Assembly: GCA_037447655.1 (NCBI GenBank)
Contig: JBBHKE010001925.1
Span: 62,001 to 126,000 of the forward strand
Direction: 5' to 3'
DNA length: 64,000 nucleotides
Source: Zygnema cylindricum
Lineage: Eukaryota > Streptophyta > Zygnematophyceae > Zygnematales > Zygnemataceae
Shown: positions 1-13,060 of the stretch, piece after piece
How positions within the stretch are numbered: position 1 is the stretch's first letter
Layout of the letters: each line of letters opens with the position of its first letter
Translations under genes and position numbers: made by a program
The notes under the pieces: model-generated
What the model saw: only the letters and a program-made list of their open reading frames with translations
Databases searched by the model: none
What the model was told of the DNA's origin: nothing

Positions 1-1090
1 AAAAATGTCACATTTCCAAAATGCACGACCGACCTTTGCGCTGCAGCTACAAGACAGAAACGACAAAATAGCAAGACAGATCTCCGATGTCGAGATATCG
101 CACACATGCAACTCTGAGAAACGCTCGGAGTCTCGGCAGAGAGACACCGACCTTGGGAGGCCTCGCGAGCAGCGAGAGAGGTTCCAAAGAGCTGACTAGC
201 GGGGAGAGTGACGGAGGCCATGGCTGCAGGATGAAGGTCTCGGCTTTACGTGAGAAAAGAAGAGAATTCGAACCGGAGGAGGAGGAGAGAGAGAGAGAGC
301 GAAGGGGGGACGGGAAGGTAGGAGTCCTTAGAAGCGTTGAGGAGCGAGGGAGCTGCGCCTGCAGATATCCTGCCGCTGCGCGTCTCGGCGTATAAATCGC
401 AGTTCGGACGCGAGGCAGCGCGCGGGCCGGAGGGCGGAGAGCAGCGGCAGGTCAATTCGCTCCGCCGTTCCCGAGGTTCACGTCTACGTGCAGACGCGAG
501 CTCGCACGTGTGGAACTGCCACGGTGTCGGCATTTCAAAGGAAGGTGCGTTTATGGATTTGGTTAAAATGCCGCGTGGCAATGTGGGACCGAGAATGTAG
601 CTGAAGTAAAGCTGTCCCGAGCCTAGTGGTCTTCATCTGGACGCCGGGCCTGACCTTGCACGCATCCAGGCCTTGGGGGGAGACGATTTGATTCGGTCTG
701 GGCGATACTGGGTATCTTTTTGCACCTGCTGTGGAGGACTTTAATTGGATTTGGCGAAAAGGTTAGAGTATCACGTGTCTGTGGCTATTTATAATTACAG
801 GGCCGTACTGGACTTGAAACCGGATAGATCGCGTAAGATGACTAGATGGAATTGCCACCTACGAATCTACAGGACTGTACAGTGCTTGCTTTGAGTTTTT
901 TATGCTTACGGTACAGTACAGTTTTCATGTGGGGGCGGCTATATGTACGGAATCGAATCTGTTATGTCAACGGAAGTTCATAAAAAAGCAAAAAACAAAC
1001 ATTCTTGACTTAACGACAAACGACATAGTCAAATACGTTTTACATTTGTCGTACAGACCTACACAATGATGATGCATGATAGAAATAACA
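1..1090. other. Unassigned region with GC-rich promoter-like segment
   Basis: I recognise no gene here. Bases about 200-560 are GC- and CpG-rich compared with the AT-rich flanks. They include a GA-rich run (about 280-310) and a TATA-like tataaat at about 390 on the plus strand. Open frames exist on both strands but overlap each other and show no known domain, so they are probably shadows of base composition. The segment could be a promoter or first exon of a gene outside or downstream. From about 600 to 1090 nothing is recognisable. Confidence 0.3.
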
Positions 1091-1103
1091 GCAAGTATCC
1101 TTA

Positions 1104-1867
1104 AGGTGCGTCTCCATGTACTTGAAACTTAGCGAAAAAACTGTGTTTTTTAGCGCAGATCCGGCGGACCCGAATTTCAGACGTCCCTATGTGTAACAAC
1201 GACATAGTTACTTAAGGGTGTGACGACTGTATACGCTGACAATGCCCGGGACGTCTGTCAACGTCTACAATCTTTGATGACGCGCATTATTTTTTGGAAC
1301 TGCTTGTGACGTCGCATGACTTTTTGTGACATTGTAGACGTGCCTGTGCCGTTTCACGGTTTGAAGAAGTTGCAATTTGCCTTTGCGTCGCTTTTCCGCT
1401 CGGCGTGAAATGGCATTGGAGTCTTGAGACCCCTGGCGGAATAAAATCCGTACCAAGCGCAAACGGGCAAAACCAAACAAACTGTGTACTTTGCCTCGTT
1501 GTACTTGGACGCAAACGGACAAAACATAGCGGATCGTGCACTTTTCGTCGTCGCTTGATATCTTTTGAAATTTTTGGAAATTTTTTTACACGTGCGACTA
1601 CGTGTTCCTATTTGTTTTTCAAAAATTCTTTGTTTTAAAACACCATCTTCCCTATGTTTTAAAGAAAAGTTTGAAGATGACGTTTTTTGGCGTGGCCGTT
1701 GGTCGAAGAACACAAGACGACAACATGTAGTACATCTTAAATTCGATGATGACGCAAAATGTACTTCTTATTTTTTGATTTTTTTTGTACGGTTGAAGCT
1801 TACGCGGTACCGCTCTAAGTTTTACAGGAAAACGAAAGAAAAAAACTAGGCACATGGAGACGCACCC
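1104..1867. mobile_element. TIR DNA element, copy 1 (PIF/Harbinger-like MITE)
   Basis: A 764-bp segment ends in near-perfect inverted repeats: the left end reads AGGTGCGTCTCCATGT and the right end is the complement of GGGTGCGTCTCCATGTG. TTA lies immediately outside both ends (1101-1103 and 1868-1870), as expected for a TTA target duplication. A second copy of almost the same length lies at 33244-34011. There is no transposase frame, so it is non-autonomous. TTA duplications with GG-starting TIRs are typical of PIF/Harbinger; that assignment is an inference. Confidence 0.8.
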
Positions 1868-2038
1868 TTAGTTCCTTACCAAGGTTGCATATCGTCCCAT
1901 ATCGGCAGGTGACATTGTCGGCACCCGATACGAGGCATAAATCCGCAACAACAGTCGACAACCGACAGGTGAAAGAAAAAAGAAATGCCACGGCAAACTT
2001 TTCGATACTGTAATAGTTTTTTTTTAGCATCATGGGCC

Positions 2039-3035
2039 AGAGGTCGCAAAGTCAAAATTTCAGATGACATTTTATTTTTTTCAAAATCTGAACACCCGAA
2101 ATCCGGGTGGGTTATGTCACGCTCCTAAATTGTTACCCGGCATCCGAAACGCGTTTACGAAAAAAAAAGTTAACCGAAACTCGATTTCTCGCGACTACCC
2201 GTACCCGCCAGTACCCAAACAAGTACAAAATCAGTGGTACATCTCCATTGTACCTTCCAGTCTTCCACGATACCAAGAGTACAAAGTACAATAACGTTGG
2301 ATAGTATGGACATTACAGTATGTAGTGTAACGTACCTACGAAACCTTCAAACTTTTTTCATTTTTTGCTTACCAGGCAGTAGCCGATTTTTTTTGTTTTC
2401 TTTTTGAATCACCCGGCCGAATCCGGCCGTTTTCCGACATTTGGCACCCGAACCCGTTCCGTCTCCCGACACTACACCGCGAATCGTAATTAGAGTAAAT
2501 AACGCTAATTCGGTCGCCCTAAATTTCGACTTCATCACGTTAAATAGAGTAAATGATTCTAAAATTTTCATTATACTATTTAAGGTAAGGTTTAATTAGC
2601 GTTTTATTAGCCTAATATCGGTTCATTTCATATCGGTCTGTTATATATCTCGGAGTACGGAAGACGTCCGACCGTGCAAAATTGTACTTTTATAAGTAAA
2701 AAGGTACAAATAATGATTTAATACATGCAATTATCATGTAACTGCGTTTTAACAAACCACGTAATACAAACGGCATAGTGACGATAAATTGTACGTTTTG
2801 TCAGATTCTGTACGAATACCTTGTTTACAATGGATAAACTAGCGTGCCAAATTAGAGTACTTAAATAAAATAGAGTAAATTCTTTTTTGAAAAAGTTATA
2901 TCACACAAATTAGAGTACATAACTCTAATTATTTTTTTCTCTTTTTTTCCTCTAATTTTTTCTTTACTTTAATAACGATTCGCGGTGTTTCCGGAACGGA
3001 CCGGGTACAAATTCGGGTACCCGATTGCTACCTCT
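2039..3035. mobile_element. Repeat family B, copy A (interrupted by a MITE)
   Basis: The segment starts AGAGGTCGCAAA and ends with the degenerate complement ATTGCTACCTCT. It matches 31785-32349 over several blocks. One block at about 2117-2220 contains GGGTTATGTCACGCTCC and GTTAACCGAAACTCGATTTC; another at about 2266-2470 begins CGATACCAA. The two copies align colinearly apart from a 515-bp insertion (2474-2988) here. No coding frame is seen. The short inverted ends suggest a non-autonomous DNA transposon; I could not define a target duplication. Confidence 0.6.
2474..2988. mobile_element. Nested TIR element inside repeat family B
   Basis: A 515-bp AT-rich insertion is bounded by inverted repeats. 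The left end begins ACACCGCGAATCGTAATTAG and the right end is the complement of ACACCGCGAATCGTTATTAA. The homologous copy at 31785-32349 lacks it. The interior repeats the words AATTAGAGTA and AGAGTAAAT many times. No reading frame is present, so it is a MITE-like element. No clear target duplication is seen. Confidence 0.7.
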
Positions 3036-3039
3036 GTCA

Positions 3040-3330
3040 TCAACCAACACCGGCCAACCGATGTGGGTAGGAAACCGCTGGACTCGCAAAAATTAAAAAA
3101 AAAATGTGTGCAATATCATAGAATTTGTCGTACTAAGGCTCGGCAAATATCGGCAAACTTGTTTAAGAATCGCTGAATATGGTAAACCTTACATCCCAAC
3201 TGTGGGAAATCTTTCTACTGATGATAAATTTTACTCGAAGTCTAGTCTTTGTTTCTTATTATACCTATAGCTACCCATCTTGCCTTACACCTTTAAAGGG
3301 TTTTACCTATATTAAACACCAACTTCCTTC
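3040..3330. other. Short spacer before the LINE remnant
   Basis: AT-rich sequence with no recognisable gene, repeat or signal. Confidence 0.3.
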
Positions 3331-3339
3331 AATGGTTTT

Positions 3340-5560
3340 GTTTGTTTGATGGAGGCTCCACCAAGTCTCAGGTTTGTACATCCACTGTGGACTTCATTTT
3401 ACCATCGACAACAAATATCTAATGCACCATTTTAGGAGATGTGCTTCTTGAATAGTTAAGAGCTCTCTTAAACTTGATGAGAGAGCTAGAACTACGCCTG
3501 ATTCTCTAAGTCTGGAACTTGTTGGTCGTCCTCTTGGAAAAGGTGAACGAAGGACATGCTTCTTCCCCTCGGAGTTGTTGGTTTGTCTCCTACACACTGC
3601 TAGCTCTTATCAAATTTGGTGTCATCCTCAGTTTGAGGTTCTCTTTTGATTCAAGAACTACGATCTTTATCTATAAGTATATATTTAGCCCCCTTATGAG
3701 TTGGTTGCAAATTTGTTTCGCGTTTGCTCGCCGCTTCCTGTCGACCGTCTTTCACCGAAGTGTCCCGTGTTTAATGCATCTTTCCAAGCATTCGCCAATA
3801 CATGCTACTTTTCTTTATGAAGTCCATTAACCTCTCCCTTTTCCAATGATGGTAATTTCGTTCCTTTTTCCTCTACACGGGCACTCGTCAAGGAGACCCT
3901 CTTGGGGCACCTTTGATAGCCCTTACTCATTAGCAGGCCCTCCGCGCTTCCGCTTTCCTTTTTTGCTCTTTCCTCTCGGTTGCAGATGATACACACATTA
4001 TTGGCCCTTTGACCAAGTCGTATCAGCCTATAACTTTTCTAAGGATCGTTTGACAGAACTCAACCTTTCAGTCCAACCCTCAAAGTATGTTGTTTGATCA
4101 CCTCATGGTATCCCTTATTCTTTTAGTCTCCTTCTTGCTTTTCAAACTCTTCCATCCAATGGCTTCCGTGTGATGGGTTGCCCGCTTGGTTCGATACTTT
4201 TGTGAGCCAATTTCTTGATTTTGCTCTTTAGACAAATTTGTCCCACGCGGAAGACCTTCCCAACCTTTATGATCCTCGTGTGGTTTTTGCTCTTTTGACA
4301 ATATGTTTCTCCCCATTCTCCCTCCTACCTTACTCGCACTTCCCCTCCCACCTCAACATTTGCCCATCTCTTTCCGCCTTTGATGGTCGCGTCATAGACG
4401 TCTTTCACACTTTGGTAGGTCGTTTTGCTTTTTATCGCGAGTCTTGGCGTACGGCCCGCCTTCAGGCTTCGTTTCTGGACTTTGTGAGGGGGTTGGTTTT
4501 TTTATCGACAACCTGTGTTGCTCCCGTTCCCTATTTGGGAAGTCGGTACCTTATTGCCGCCACTATTGTCTCTCGTTTTTCGTCTCCGTTGTCCCTCATG
4601 TTTCGGATGGTGTGTTCGCCTTCCAACTGTTCATTTTGAATGTATCATGTTCTCATCCTCCTATTGTTGTTGCGGATTTGCAGGATTTTCCACCCTTGTT
4701 ACAAAATCATTTGCTCGTGTCCAAGAATCAAATTGTCATCGAGTTGCCGCTGCGATTAAACCGAGATTCTTGAGGAGCTTCCCTCTAACTCTTCGCGTGC
4801 ACGTTTTCTCTCTTGTGGTAGACCTCTCCGGAGCTTGGCTATTAGCTACCCCTAATTTATTCACCCTTCGTCTCATGCCTGCTCAATTCACCACGGCCCT
4901 CCGCCTTCAACTTGGCCCCCCTCCTCCACCTTTGCTTGGTTCTCTTGATTGCTTGTGTCACCATCTCCTTGGGGCCGAGGGCATCCATTTGCTTTGTTGC
5001 TCCCACGAAGACGAGTTGATTCAAGTGCGACACCATGACATTATTTGCGACACCATTGCGACTATCGCTTATGAGGGGGGATTTTTCGTTCGTCGGGAGG
5101 TTTCCCATGTTACTCCTTCACGCCGGATTGATATTGTACTACTCGATGGTGCACGTCGCATATTTGGTGACATTGTTTTGGCGAACTCTACCTCGGATAC
5201 TGTCGTCGGTCAAGCGGCGGCTCAAGATGTTGGAGTGGTCTTGACGCGGCTAAGAAGTAGGGTGATTATGGGCTCCGAGATGTTATGAATGACTTAATTT
5301 CTATGGCGGTTGAGATATTTGGTTGTAATGGTGTTGCTTTGCACAACTGTCTCTGTGCTTGTGGACGGTGTTTGTTTTCGAGGTGTGCACCTGGCGTTTA
5401 TTAGAGGTTTTACAACAAGTACAAGTTTTTATCCTCTTTCGATGGGCTACTACAGCTATGGATCATCGGCGTGATTGCAACTTCCCTAACACGCTACCCT
5501 GGGGAGACTCACGAGGCTGCTATTTGAATAATTGTGTTGTAATGATGTTTGTTTGGGGAG
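3340..5560 (+). pseudogene. Decayed LINE (non-LTR retrotransposon), RT to C-terminal domain
   Basis: Scattered plus-strand frames read as a broken LINE polyprotein. Around 3880-3930 one frame gives GTRQGDPLG, a reverse transcriptase signature. Around 3983-4010 another gives ADDTHIIGP, with the catalytic DD of the FADD box. Near 4155-4180 SNGFRVMGCPLGS matches the region after that box. The longest frame (4515-5288) ends with a C-terminal domain containing a CCSHED-type Cys/His segment and SRRIDIVLL, followed after a frameshift by AVEIFGC. The same C-terminal domain recurs on the minus strand at 44540-45283. Many stops and frameshifts show it is dead. The first roughly 500 bases are too degraded to assign. 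Confidence 0.75.
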
Positions 5561-6505
5561 TGCTGATTTAAGCATGTTGATGTACACTTATATAAGCGGT
5601 TATTGTCCTTTAAGTGATTTTATCTCACATGTCATTTTTAAGTACGTTTGAATTTTTCACCTTCCTTTTCATTTTTGCCTATCGCCTCTTTTTTTTTCAG
5701 GTTTGGCATTGCAGCCTCTTTTACTTCCCCTGGACTCAAAGGGTATCATCACTCTTTTTCAATGCAATTTGTCTGCATATTAAAATGAAGAGTGCGGGTA
5801 CGGATTCGCACGTTTGTCGAAAACAACACTTCCCATAATATCATTCATGCAATGGTCATCAAAATTCGCATTTTAAAAGTATCGCATTGTCACATTGCAT
5901 CAGATGTACATGCGTAGCAGTTGGCCGCATTGTATCTGTAATGAAAGAAGTGTACGTAATCTCCTCAAAATTGGTCTTCTCAATTTTAAACCTCAATCAT
6001 TATTCATATCATCCTTCGGATGATGTTTTTAGTTCACAAATGTGCCTGATTGAGGCAAACCCTGGGGGCATTTTTTCTTGCTCCCATACCACCTGCCTAA
6101 CTTCTATTTCAAAATCTGACTGATATCGGTCTAATCTATATACATTGTACAAAACAAAACACAGGAAGCTCTTAAAAACCACGCTAGACACTCAAATCTG
6201 CAACTTAGTTTGCGACAACCTAATCCTAAAATCCTAATGAAACTCAAACCTGAAAAGCCTTCATCCAGACCACTGATAGATGATGTGATATCAGGACTGA
6301 AGATGGATGGACACTCTATTGATTTAAAAAACTCTTTTATTTAAGTCACAGTCCAGTTCACGCAACGCCTGGGCTGTAAATCAGACTGAACCTCGAATTC
6401 CATTTTTTCAACTTCCAAAAATCCGCATCTCAAGTATACTTGACCACTATTTTCCACCTATTTGAAAAATAAATTCTTGATTATCTCTCTACTCAAGAGA
6501 CAAAT
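5561..6505. other. Intergenic region between LINE and coiled-coil gene
   Basis: AT-rich sequence with no recognisable coding exon or repeat. It probably contains the 3' UTR of the minus-strand coiled-coil gene, whose stop codon is at 6506-6508. Confidence 0.3.
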
Positions 6506-9500
6506 TTATCCCCCGTACTTTTGATTTTCCACCAACAATACTTTCCCGGAATTCAACGATTTCTGCAAAAGAAAACAAAACCATCATTCAAACAGGTAAG
6601 AAACCATAGAATTACCGACATGCAACAAAGATAGAAAAAGAAACAAAATAAAGCATATGAGTGGACAACACACAAGCCGGAAAATAAAATTAACAGTCCA
6701 CATACAAAAATGATGGGAAAAAAAGAGGTGAAATCAGGGGAAAAGAAGAAAAAAGTTACCTGAAATTCCTCGTTCAAGACAATTCCACCGGGAAACTCCC
6801 TCGAAAACTTCCTCGGCATTTCCCATTCAATGAAAAAATCGCATCGCAAGGTTTTAGAGGGAGAGGAGTACGCCATGTGGATAGCATTTTGAAGTTTTTC
6901 AGACGACATCAACGTCTGCAGATATAAAATTCTCAATTGTCAAATTAAAATATCGTCCTTTTAAAAACGTTTTTCTGGTACTGCTTTTAAGACAATCGTA
7001 AAAAAATTACTTGAGACATTGATTATATCAGTAAAATTATTATAAAAAAATTGCAATGTTTCTCCGTACTATTTACTAAGTAATACCCCGAAAAACAACT
7101 ATTCAAACAAATTGCGGAAACAAAAACAAAAGGGCCAAAGATAATATAAAACTGTAACTGAAAGGGGAACTTACTCCTAGTGCCTCTTCGCCCACTCTCT
7201 CCAGGGAGTCCTCCAGGGAAGAAATATGTGAAATTGCGGTCTCTCTCTCTCTCTCCACCACTTCCAGTTCTCTTTCCAGCCTCTCCGCCTCCTGAGAATA
7301 CCTTCTTCTCTCCACTTCCAAAAGCGCCTGAACACAAAACCAGAACCCTGATTCTCATCAGAACCTTGTTGCTTTAAAAAGAGAGCTTCAAAAAGTGTGA
7401 ACCAGTTTCCAGTGAGATTTCACTTCCTGTAAATGTTCAAAATCCTATTTAGGTGGGTAACAAGATTAACAAAACAAAATGAAAAAAAAACATAAAAACG
7501 AATAACAAAATTAAAGCAGGTTCAGTTTTGACTCACCACCAGCTCATCATGGGAGGCTCCCTCTTTGCCTGACACTTCTCTGTCTCTCTCGCTTCGGAGC
7601 TCTTCCTCCACGAATCTCTCCGTCTGCAAAGGGAGAGAGAGAAAAAAAAAATTGTCAACCTTTGCTTAGGATGGAATAAGTTAGAAACTAAAACATTTAG
7701 ATATTCACAACGCAAGACATTACAAAACAAAAAATCACACTTTCCCTCTTCTCCCTCCCCCTCCTCCCCGCCCTCATCACTCACCTGCGCCTTGCGCCTC
7801 TGCAAGTCTTTCAAAGAGTTTTGAAGCCAGTTGATGTGCGTCTCCCTCTCCTCCATCTCCCCCACCGCCGTGGCCAGCTGCTCATCAAGCTTCCTGGCCA
7901 TGACCTCTGCCTTCTCCCTCTGAGTCTCTAGACCTTCCTGAAAAACAAAAAGTGTTTGCAGAAATGTTAGCTTTCAAATTCCTTCATAATGGTTTCCTGA
8001 AAACCAAAAATTCACGATTATTGTTGGCTCTACATTTGTTAGTGTTGTGCCATACCATCAAACAGACTCAAACAGTCAATAAACCAAACTAATTTGCAAT
8101 TAAACCCCAAAAAGTAGAAAAAGTCGTACCAAAGCAACTGCAATAGTCCGAGTGAGTGCCTCCTGCTGAATCGCCGCAGCAGAAAAGGTCGACTCCAAGT
8201 CATTTCCATCCTCTTTCAGAGAACCTTCCCTTGAAAGAGAAGCCTCTACGGCGGCCGCTGCTACCTCTCCCACATGACTCAGGTGTGACAAATGTCCCCT
8301 CAACACCTCGTTCTCACTCTCTGCTTCAAAGCAGCGAACCTCCAACTGCAACCAGCCGGTGAGAGACGACGCCGTTAACTCCAAAATCATCCATGGATTG
8401 TGAAACTACTAGGCCAGAAAACTGCCCAAGAACCTGAAGGGATCTTTCAGTGTCTACTACATCCAACCATTAAAAGAAACTTTTTCAGTACGAAAATTAC
8501 GTACTAACTACAGTTACACAGCTACATCTGCACAGTAAAAACAGTATTACACACTAAAAGATGACCGAGAACACCAGAACAGGGAATAACAGTACAAGGC
8601 CAAAGACAGCTTCGACAGTAACAAGACGGATCCGTCCCAAGAGTAGACAAAAACTGCAAATGACGGCATTGAAACAATACGAGCTGTTCAAACCGGCTGT
8701 GCCGTACAACCGCGCGCCAAAAACGTGTTCACACATGCGCATTTTCTGGACTCTAGAAAAATCTTAATGATCCAACGGTTTAGATTGGTTCGGCAGAATC
8801 CAAGTCAGTTTGGTTTTCAAAACTCAAATCGCGTTCCAAACAGAAAACCGAAACCAGCCGACAGACAATCAGAAGGCGAACCCAATCCGAACCCACGCCG
8901 AGCCTGTTTTTCGCAGCACTCACATGCGCGTTGAGGCGTCGCAGCGTGTTGCATTCGCGCATCGCCGCGTGCAGCCGCGCGTCTGAGGCGACACTGCGAG
9001 ATGCAGCCTCCTCTTTCTCAGCCTGCGCAGGGAAAACTGCACGACCGTTAGGCAAAAAGTCACGTGCAAAGGGAAGAAAAGAGGGAGGGGAGAAAACGTG
9101 AAAAATAAAGAGTCAAAAAATAAAGGGATAGGAAGAGAGGACGAGTGGCATCACCTTTAAAGCAGCACAGGAAGCCTTCAGCTTCGCAATCTCCTCCTCT
9201 TGCTCCCTCATCACCGAGTTTTGCTCCACCAATAGCTGCGAAGGACATGGATGGCGGGCCACCGTAAGTAGATGGAAGGAGGTGTAACTGGGTGTGAACC
9301 CTTAATTAAACATTAAATTAAACATCTTTATTTAACATTGAAAGTTAAAAAAAAAAGAGGGACCAAAAAATCTTTAAATGTGTGACGGCGACACTGTGAC
9401 ATGGTATCAAGGAATACCACAAATTCTTAAATACTGGAGACAAAATTTCAAGAAAGGAAACTTATTCTTTCAAATATGAGTTAGTGTGACTAAACTAATT

Positions 9501-11825
9501 CCTGCCATCATTTTACCTTTTCCAAGTGTTTGGAGTAGCCCGTGGCAGCTGCCGCCTCCTTCTGGACGGAAGAGATATGCTTCCAGGACTGAAAAAGGGC
9601 AAAGAGAGAAACACAACGACAACATCAGTATGTAGAAAAAACAAATATTAATTGAAGTAAACTCATGTCGAACAAGAAACAACAAAAACTCTAACTAAAG
9701 AAAGAATCTTCCACATAAAAAGGACACAGTATAAACCTAAAAAATGAATAACATTAAATAAATAAATAATAATAAGAAATGATTCTGTCAAAAATTAATC
9801 ATCCCGTGACGCTTGCAAAGACTGAGAACAAACACTAGGGCAATAAAGAAAGGAAATAGATAGATCTAGTCCAAAATCCCAAGAAAGATCTGTACCCATT
9901 TTCTCTAACGATTTTACTCAGCACATCACCCTACCTGAACTAGAACTTCAAATCTTGAGAACCAAGCACTCAGGAAGAAAGATATCTTCAACTCCCTAAT
10001 TTCTGGGAAATTTCTCCAAGAAAGTAAAGTGGAATCTCAATTTGTGAGGAGCAATGAAGTAAAAGCTTACCCGAGAGTCCCGCTGATTGACGAAATCTCT
10101 GACAGCTGTCACCAACTCAGCTGTGCTCAATACTACAGAGTCCTCGTCTCTCTCCTTCTCCCCCATTTTCTCACTCAGGAGCTTCTCTGTCAAATTCTGC
10201 AAAACCTTCCAAAAAAAAGGTAAGCACTAGGTACATTTCTGACATTTTTTGACATTTCCAGACATTACTATATACCTTCTTTTACATTTACAGTACCACC
10301 TTAACCGAAATCCTCTCCTCTTTGACCTTGAGAAAATAGCGACAATTTTATGCAATGCGAGCGCACATCAACTTTTGTTTCAAACTATGAAAATGTCTTT
10401 TCCATGTAAAAACAAAAAAATGATTGGAAAATGTGGGAATCTAGGAAGCTCACAATACTTTTACACTTAAAAAAAAAGCCAGATGTCATTAGTTCTATGG
10501 TATTTAAAAACCAAAACAATGAATTAATAAAGGTAAGAAACAATAAAGCAACAAGATCAGAAACATACATCTATCGAACTCAGTTCATCATCCAAAAGCA
10601 ATTCGAAGTCGTTAAAATCCACCTTCCCTGGGAAATATGGTTTGCTTCGAGGTCGACCTGTCATAAAAAGCAAACCGATATTATAAAACTATTTGACTAT
10701 GGAGAACAGAGCCGATTAAAATTCAGCTTCACCCTGTCGGTGACCTGTACAGATAAAGATTCAGAAAAGCAAAGTGAGGAAGGGTGTAAAACAAGAGTTA
10801 AAAAGTACCTAAAGGAGCATGGAGAAAGCTCCAAAATCAAAACCTCCACAAGTGTCAGGGATAAAGTTGAAGGTTTGGGGATTTCCCAAAAGATTAGCTT
10901 GAGTGTAGAGAGAGGCCGCATGCAGTGCCTGCAAAAAAGAGATGTCAAATTAGCACTGGTTATATTACTAGCAGAAGGTATTTAAGATACAAGAGACCGT
11001 ATTACTAGGAAGAAGACGAGAAAACAATTTGCTGTAGGATGTGCATTGAAGTCAAGGTGGTCTATTCGAAGACTATTCACCGTCCGAGATCTGATATAGT
11101 AAAATTCAAAAGGGAATGAAGAAAAGATCATCAAGGTCCAAGAGAGTTGTAGAACCATGTTAGGAATGAAGAAAGAAAGGTAAACCCCATACCTCATAGC
11201 GAGCTCTTTGGTGCTGCACCATCGCCATGGCCGGACAATCTTTCGGCTCCACGGCCGCCAGTCTCCGACTCTGCCACCGACATTTCCGAGTGAGAATTAG
11301 CCACAGATTGACTCCCTCTGGAAATGAACGCCATTGGTTTCTTGAATACCTCCAAGAAATTACCCTCCACTGTCACGTCTCGCGCAATTCCTAATGCAGA
11401 CAATGCTTTACCTGGCGTCTTAACATACGATACTGGAGATAAATGACAGACCAGAGACCAGTGTTGCCACTCAAATTTAACAAAATCGTTGAAATTGTTG
11501 TAACCAGGGGAAGTACTCGAGGCAGTAAAGTATCTCGAGGCTCACGGTTTGTTGTTTCAAAGAAAACCATATTTGCTACAACGAAAGAAATGTACACTGC
11601 AGTGGCTGCTAGAATGTTGACTTTGTATTCATGTGGTTGAATAATTGATCAAAATTCCCACCTAAAGCAATTTATGTAATCGAATAATTGCCACATTCTA
11701 CGTGAAGAGGGATGGAAATGGAGTCTTACCTCTCTCAGACTGAGCACCAATTTCATTTTGAGGGGGGTGGCGAGAGAGTACTTCGCTGCACCCCCCAGGG
11801 CACTTAGGACCGCACTCGTGGACAT
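6506..11825 (-). CDS. Coiled-coil protein, 14 exons, about 515 residues
   Basis: I do not recognise the family. Coding exons in transcription order: 11825-11730, 11270-11193 (start uncertain), 10928-10844, 10657-10569, 10196-10071, 9588-9517, 9235-9155, 9022-8924, 8345-8130, 7937-7785, 7623-7537, 7327-7175, 6915-6760, 6562-6506. All are bounded by AG and GT, and from the fifth exon on every intron is phase 0. The protein starts MSTSAVLSAL and ends VENQKYGG-stop. Residues about 170-440 are a long charged alpha-helical region with heptad-like runs (KLDEQLATAV, ERLERELEVV, SLEDSLERV), typical of a coiled-coil scaffold or cytoskeletal protein. The tail after exon 12 (RCDFFIEWEMPRKF) is non-coiled. 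An AG at 11842, just upstream of the start exon, suggests a 5'-UTR intron. Exon 2 could instead begin at 11369, and exon 3 has an alternative donor near 10850. Confidence 0.8.
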
Positions 11826-11842
11826 CTTCACTCGCGCGCCGC

Positions 11843-13060
11843 TGCAAAGAAACCAAAAAGAAAGAAACACATTTCGGACATTTCAGATTTCGTTCGCAAT
11901 CTCATACTGAACCTCGGATGAACTGAGTGTACGGCTATGAAACTTCCGTACGATGAGAACAGAAGGCCTCCAACAGAGTGTCTATGTACGGAAAGTACAG
12001 GACACAGTAGCTATTGAAAAAGATCTCCGGCTCGGTTTGCCATTGTTGTGCTAACATCATTCGATCTCTCTCCATTCCAGGACAATTTCTTTATGAGAGC
12101 CTATCTTTAACCTAAATGCTTCCGTACCAATGAATTGTTTTGAGCGGCAATTTCAAGTGCCAACGCATGCGGCCATGGCTTCAAGGCACCAGACGGCCAT
12201 GGGCATCGGAGCATTGGTGGAATTGCCAATGTTACCATGCTGCGAAGCCACACTGTTCACCGCATGCTTCATTCGGTGGACAGCTACATCACTAAAGAGT
12301 ACGGAAACGATCGATATAATAAAGAGTACAAATAGTTCGAAGCATGCTACATTCGAGGGCATCTGAAGCCGACCACAGCACAGAGACCGGTACTTGCGCT
12401 AGCATCCATTGGACGATACTGCAGCCACTGTAATTGTTGCGACTGCAGTCGCTACAGGATGTGACATTGCCTCACAGTGCCATCGTCTGCTCGTCGTACC
12501 TGTAGGTGGTGATCCACAGGAGCTCCAGCCATGGCACGCGCTGCTGGTTCATGTTGGAGTAGTTCATGGCGGCGAATGGCTAAGTCTTCACAGAGACGGA
12601 TGCTACTGCAGACTCGGAAGCCTACGTTGGATCCGCAGTTTCTTCTGCCGGCCGCGCTGCCTATATACGGGACGGCGGCGGTTAGGTACTGTAGTTGCGG
12701 CCTCCATCCGCCAGGTGGCGAGCGAGTGTCGGCGGACTGAATATGGCCCTCGCCTGTGGACAGAAAGTTTGAAATGATTGTCACGATATCCGCTGGCAAA
12801 TAGATTCACGGGAAAAAGATTGCCCCGGCTTCTTCCTATAAAGCAGAGCCACGTCGGCATAAAATAGACGGGAAACGGCACGAGATCTTCTCTCTGTGGT
12901 TCGGGGCGAGCGGTCTCTGCGGGAAAATCTCCCGCGGGCGCCTCTCGGCCACAGCTCGCGGCAAAAGATCTTCCCTCGTGGCCTGGCGCCCGCGCCGCGT
13001 CACCGATGTCATGCAGCGGTCGAGCGAAGGCATGGTGATGTGGGCCGCCGGCTTGTCACG
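11843..13060. promoter_or_regulatory. Probable 5' region of the coiled-coil gene
   Basis: GC content rises from about 12400 to 13060, directly upstream of the minus-strand coiled-coil gene. The start exon is preceded by a good acceptor (TTTCTTTGCAG on the minus strand, AG at 11842), so a non-coding first exon should lie here. Open frames occur on both strands but none has a recognisable domain. Promoter function is inferred from position and composition only. Confidence 0.35.

Noticed and set aside
4515-5288. 257-codon ORF as an intact novel gene
   Set aside because: Its end matches the LINE C-terminal domain found again at 44540-45283, and upstream frames carry reverse transcriptase motifs, so it is a LINE remnant.
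12130-12881. Overlapping frames in the GC-rich region as a separate gene
   Set aside because: Frames lie on both strands without motifs; the position fits the 5' region of the coiled-coil gene.
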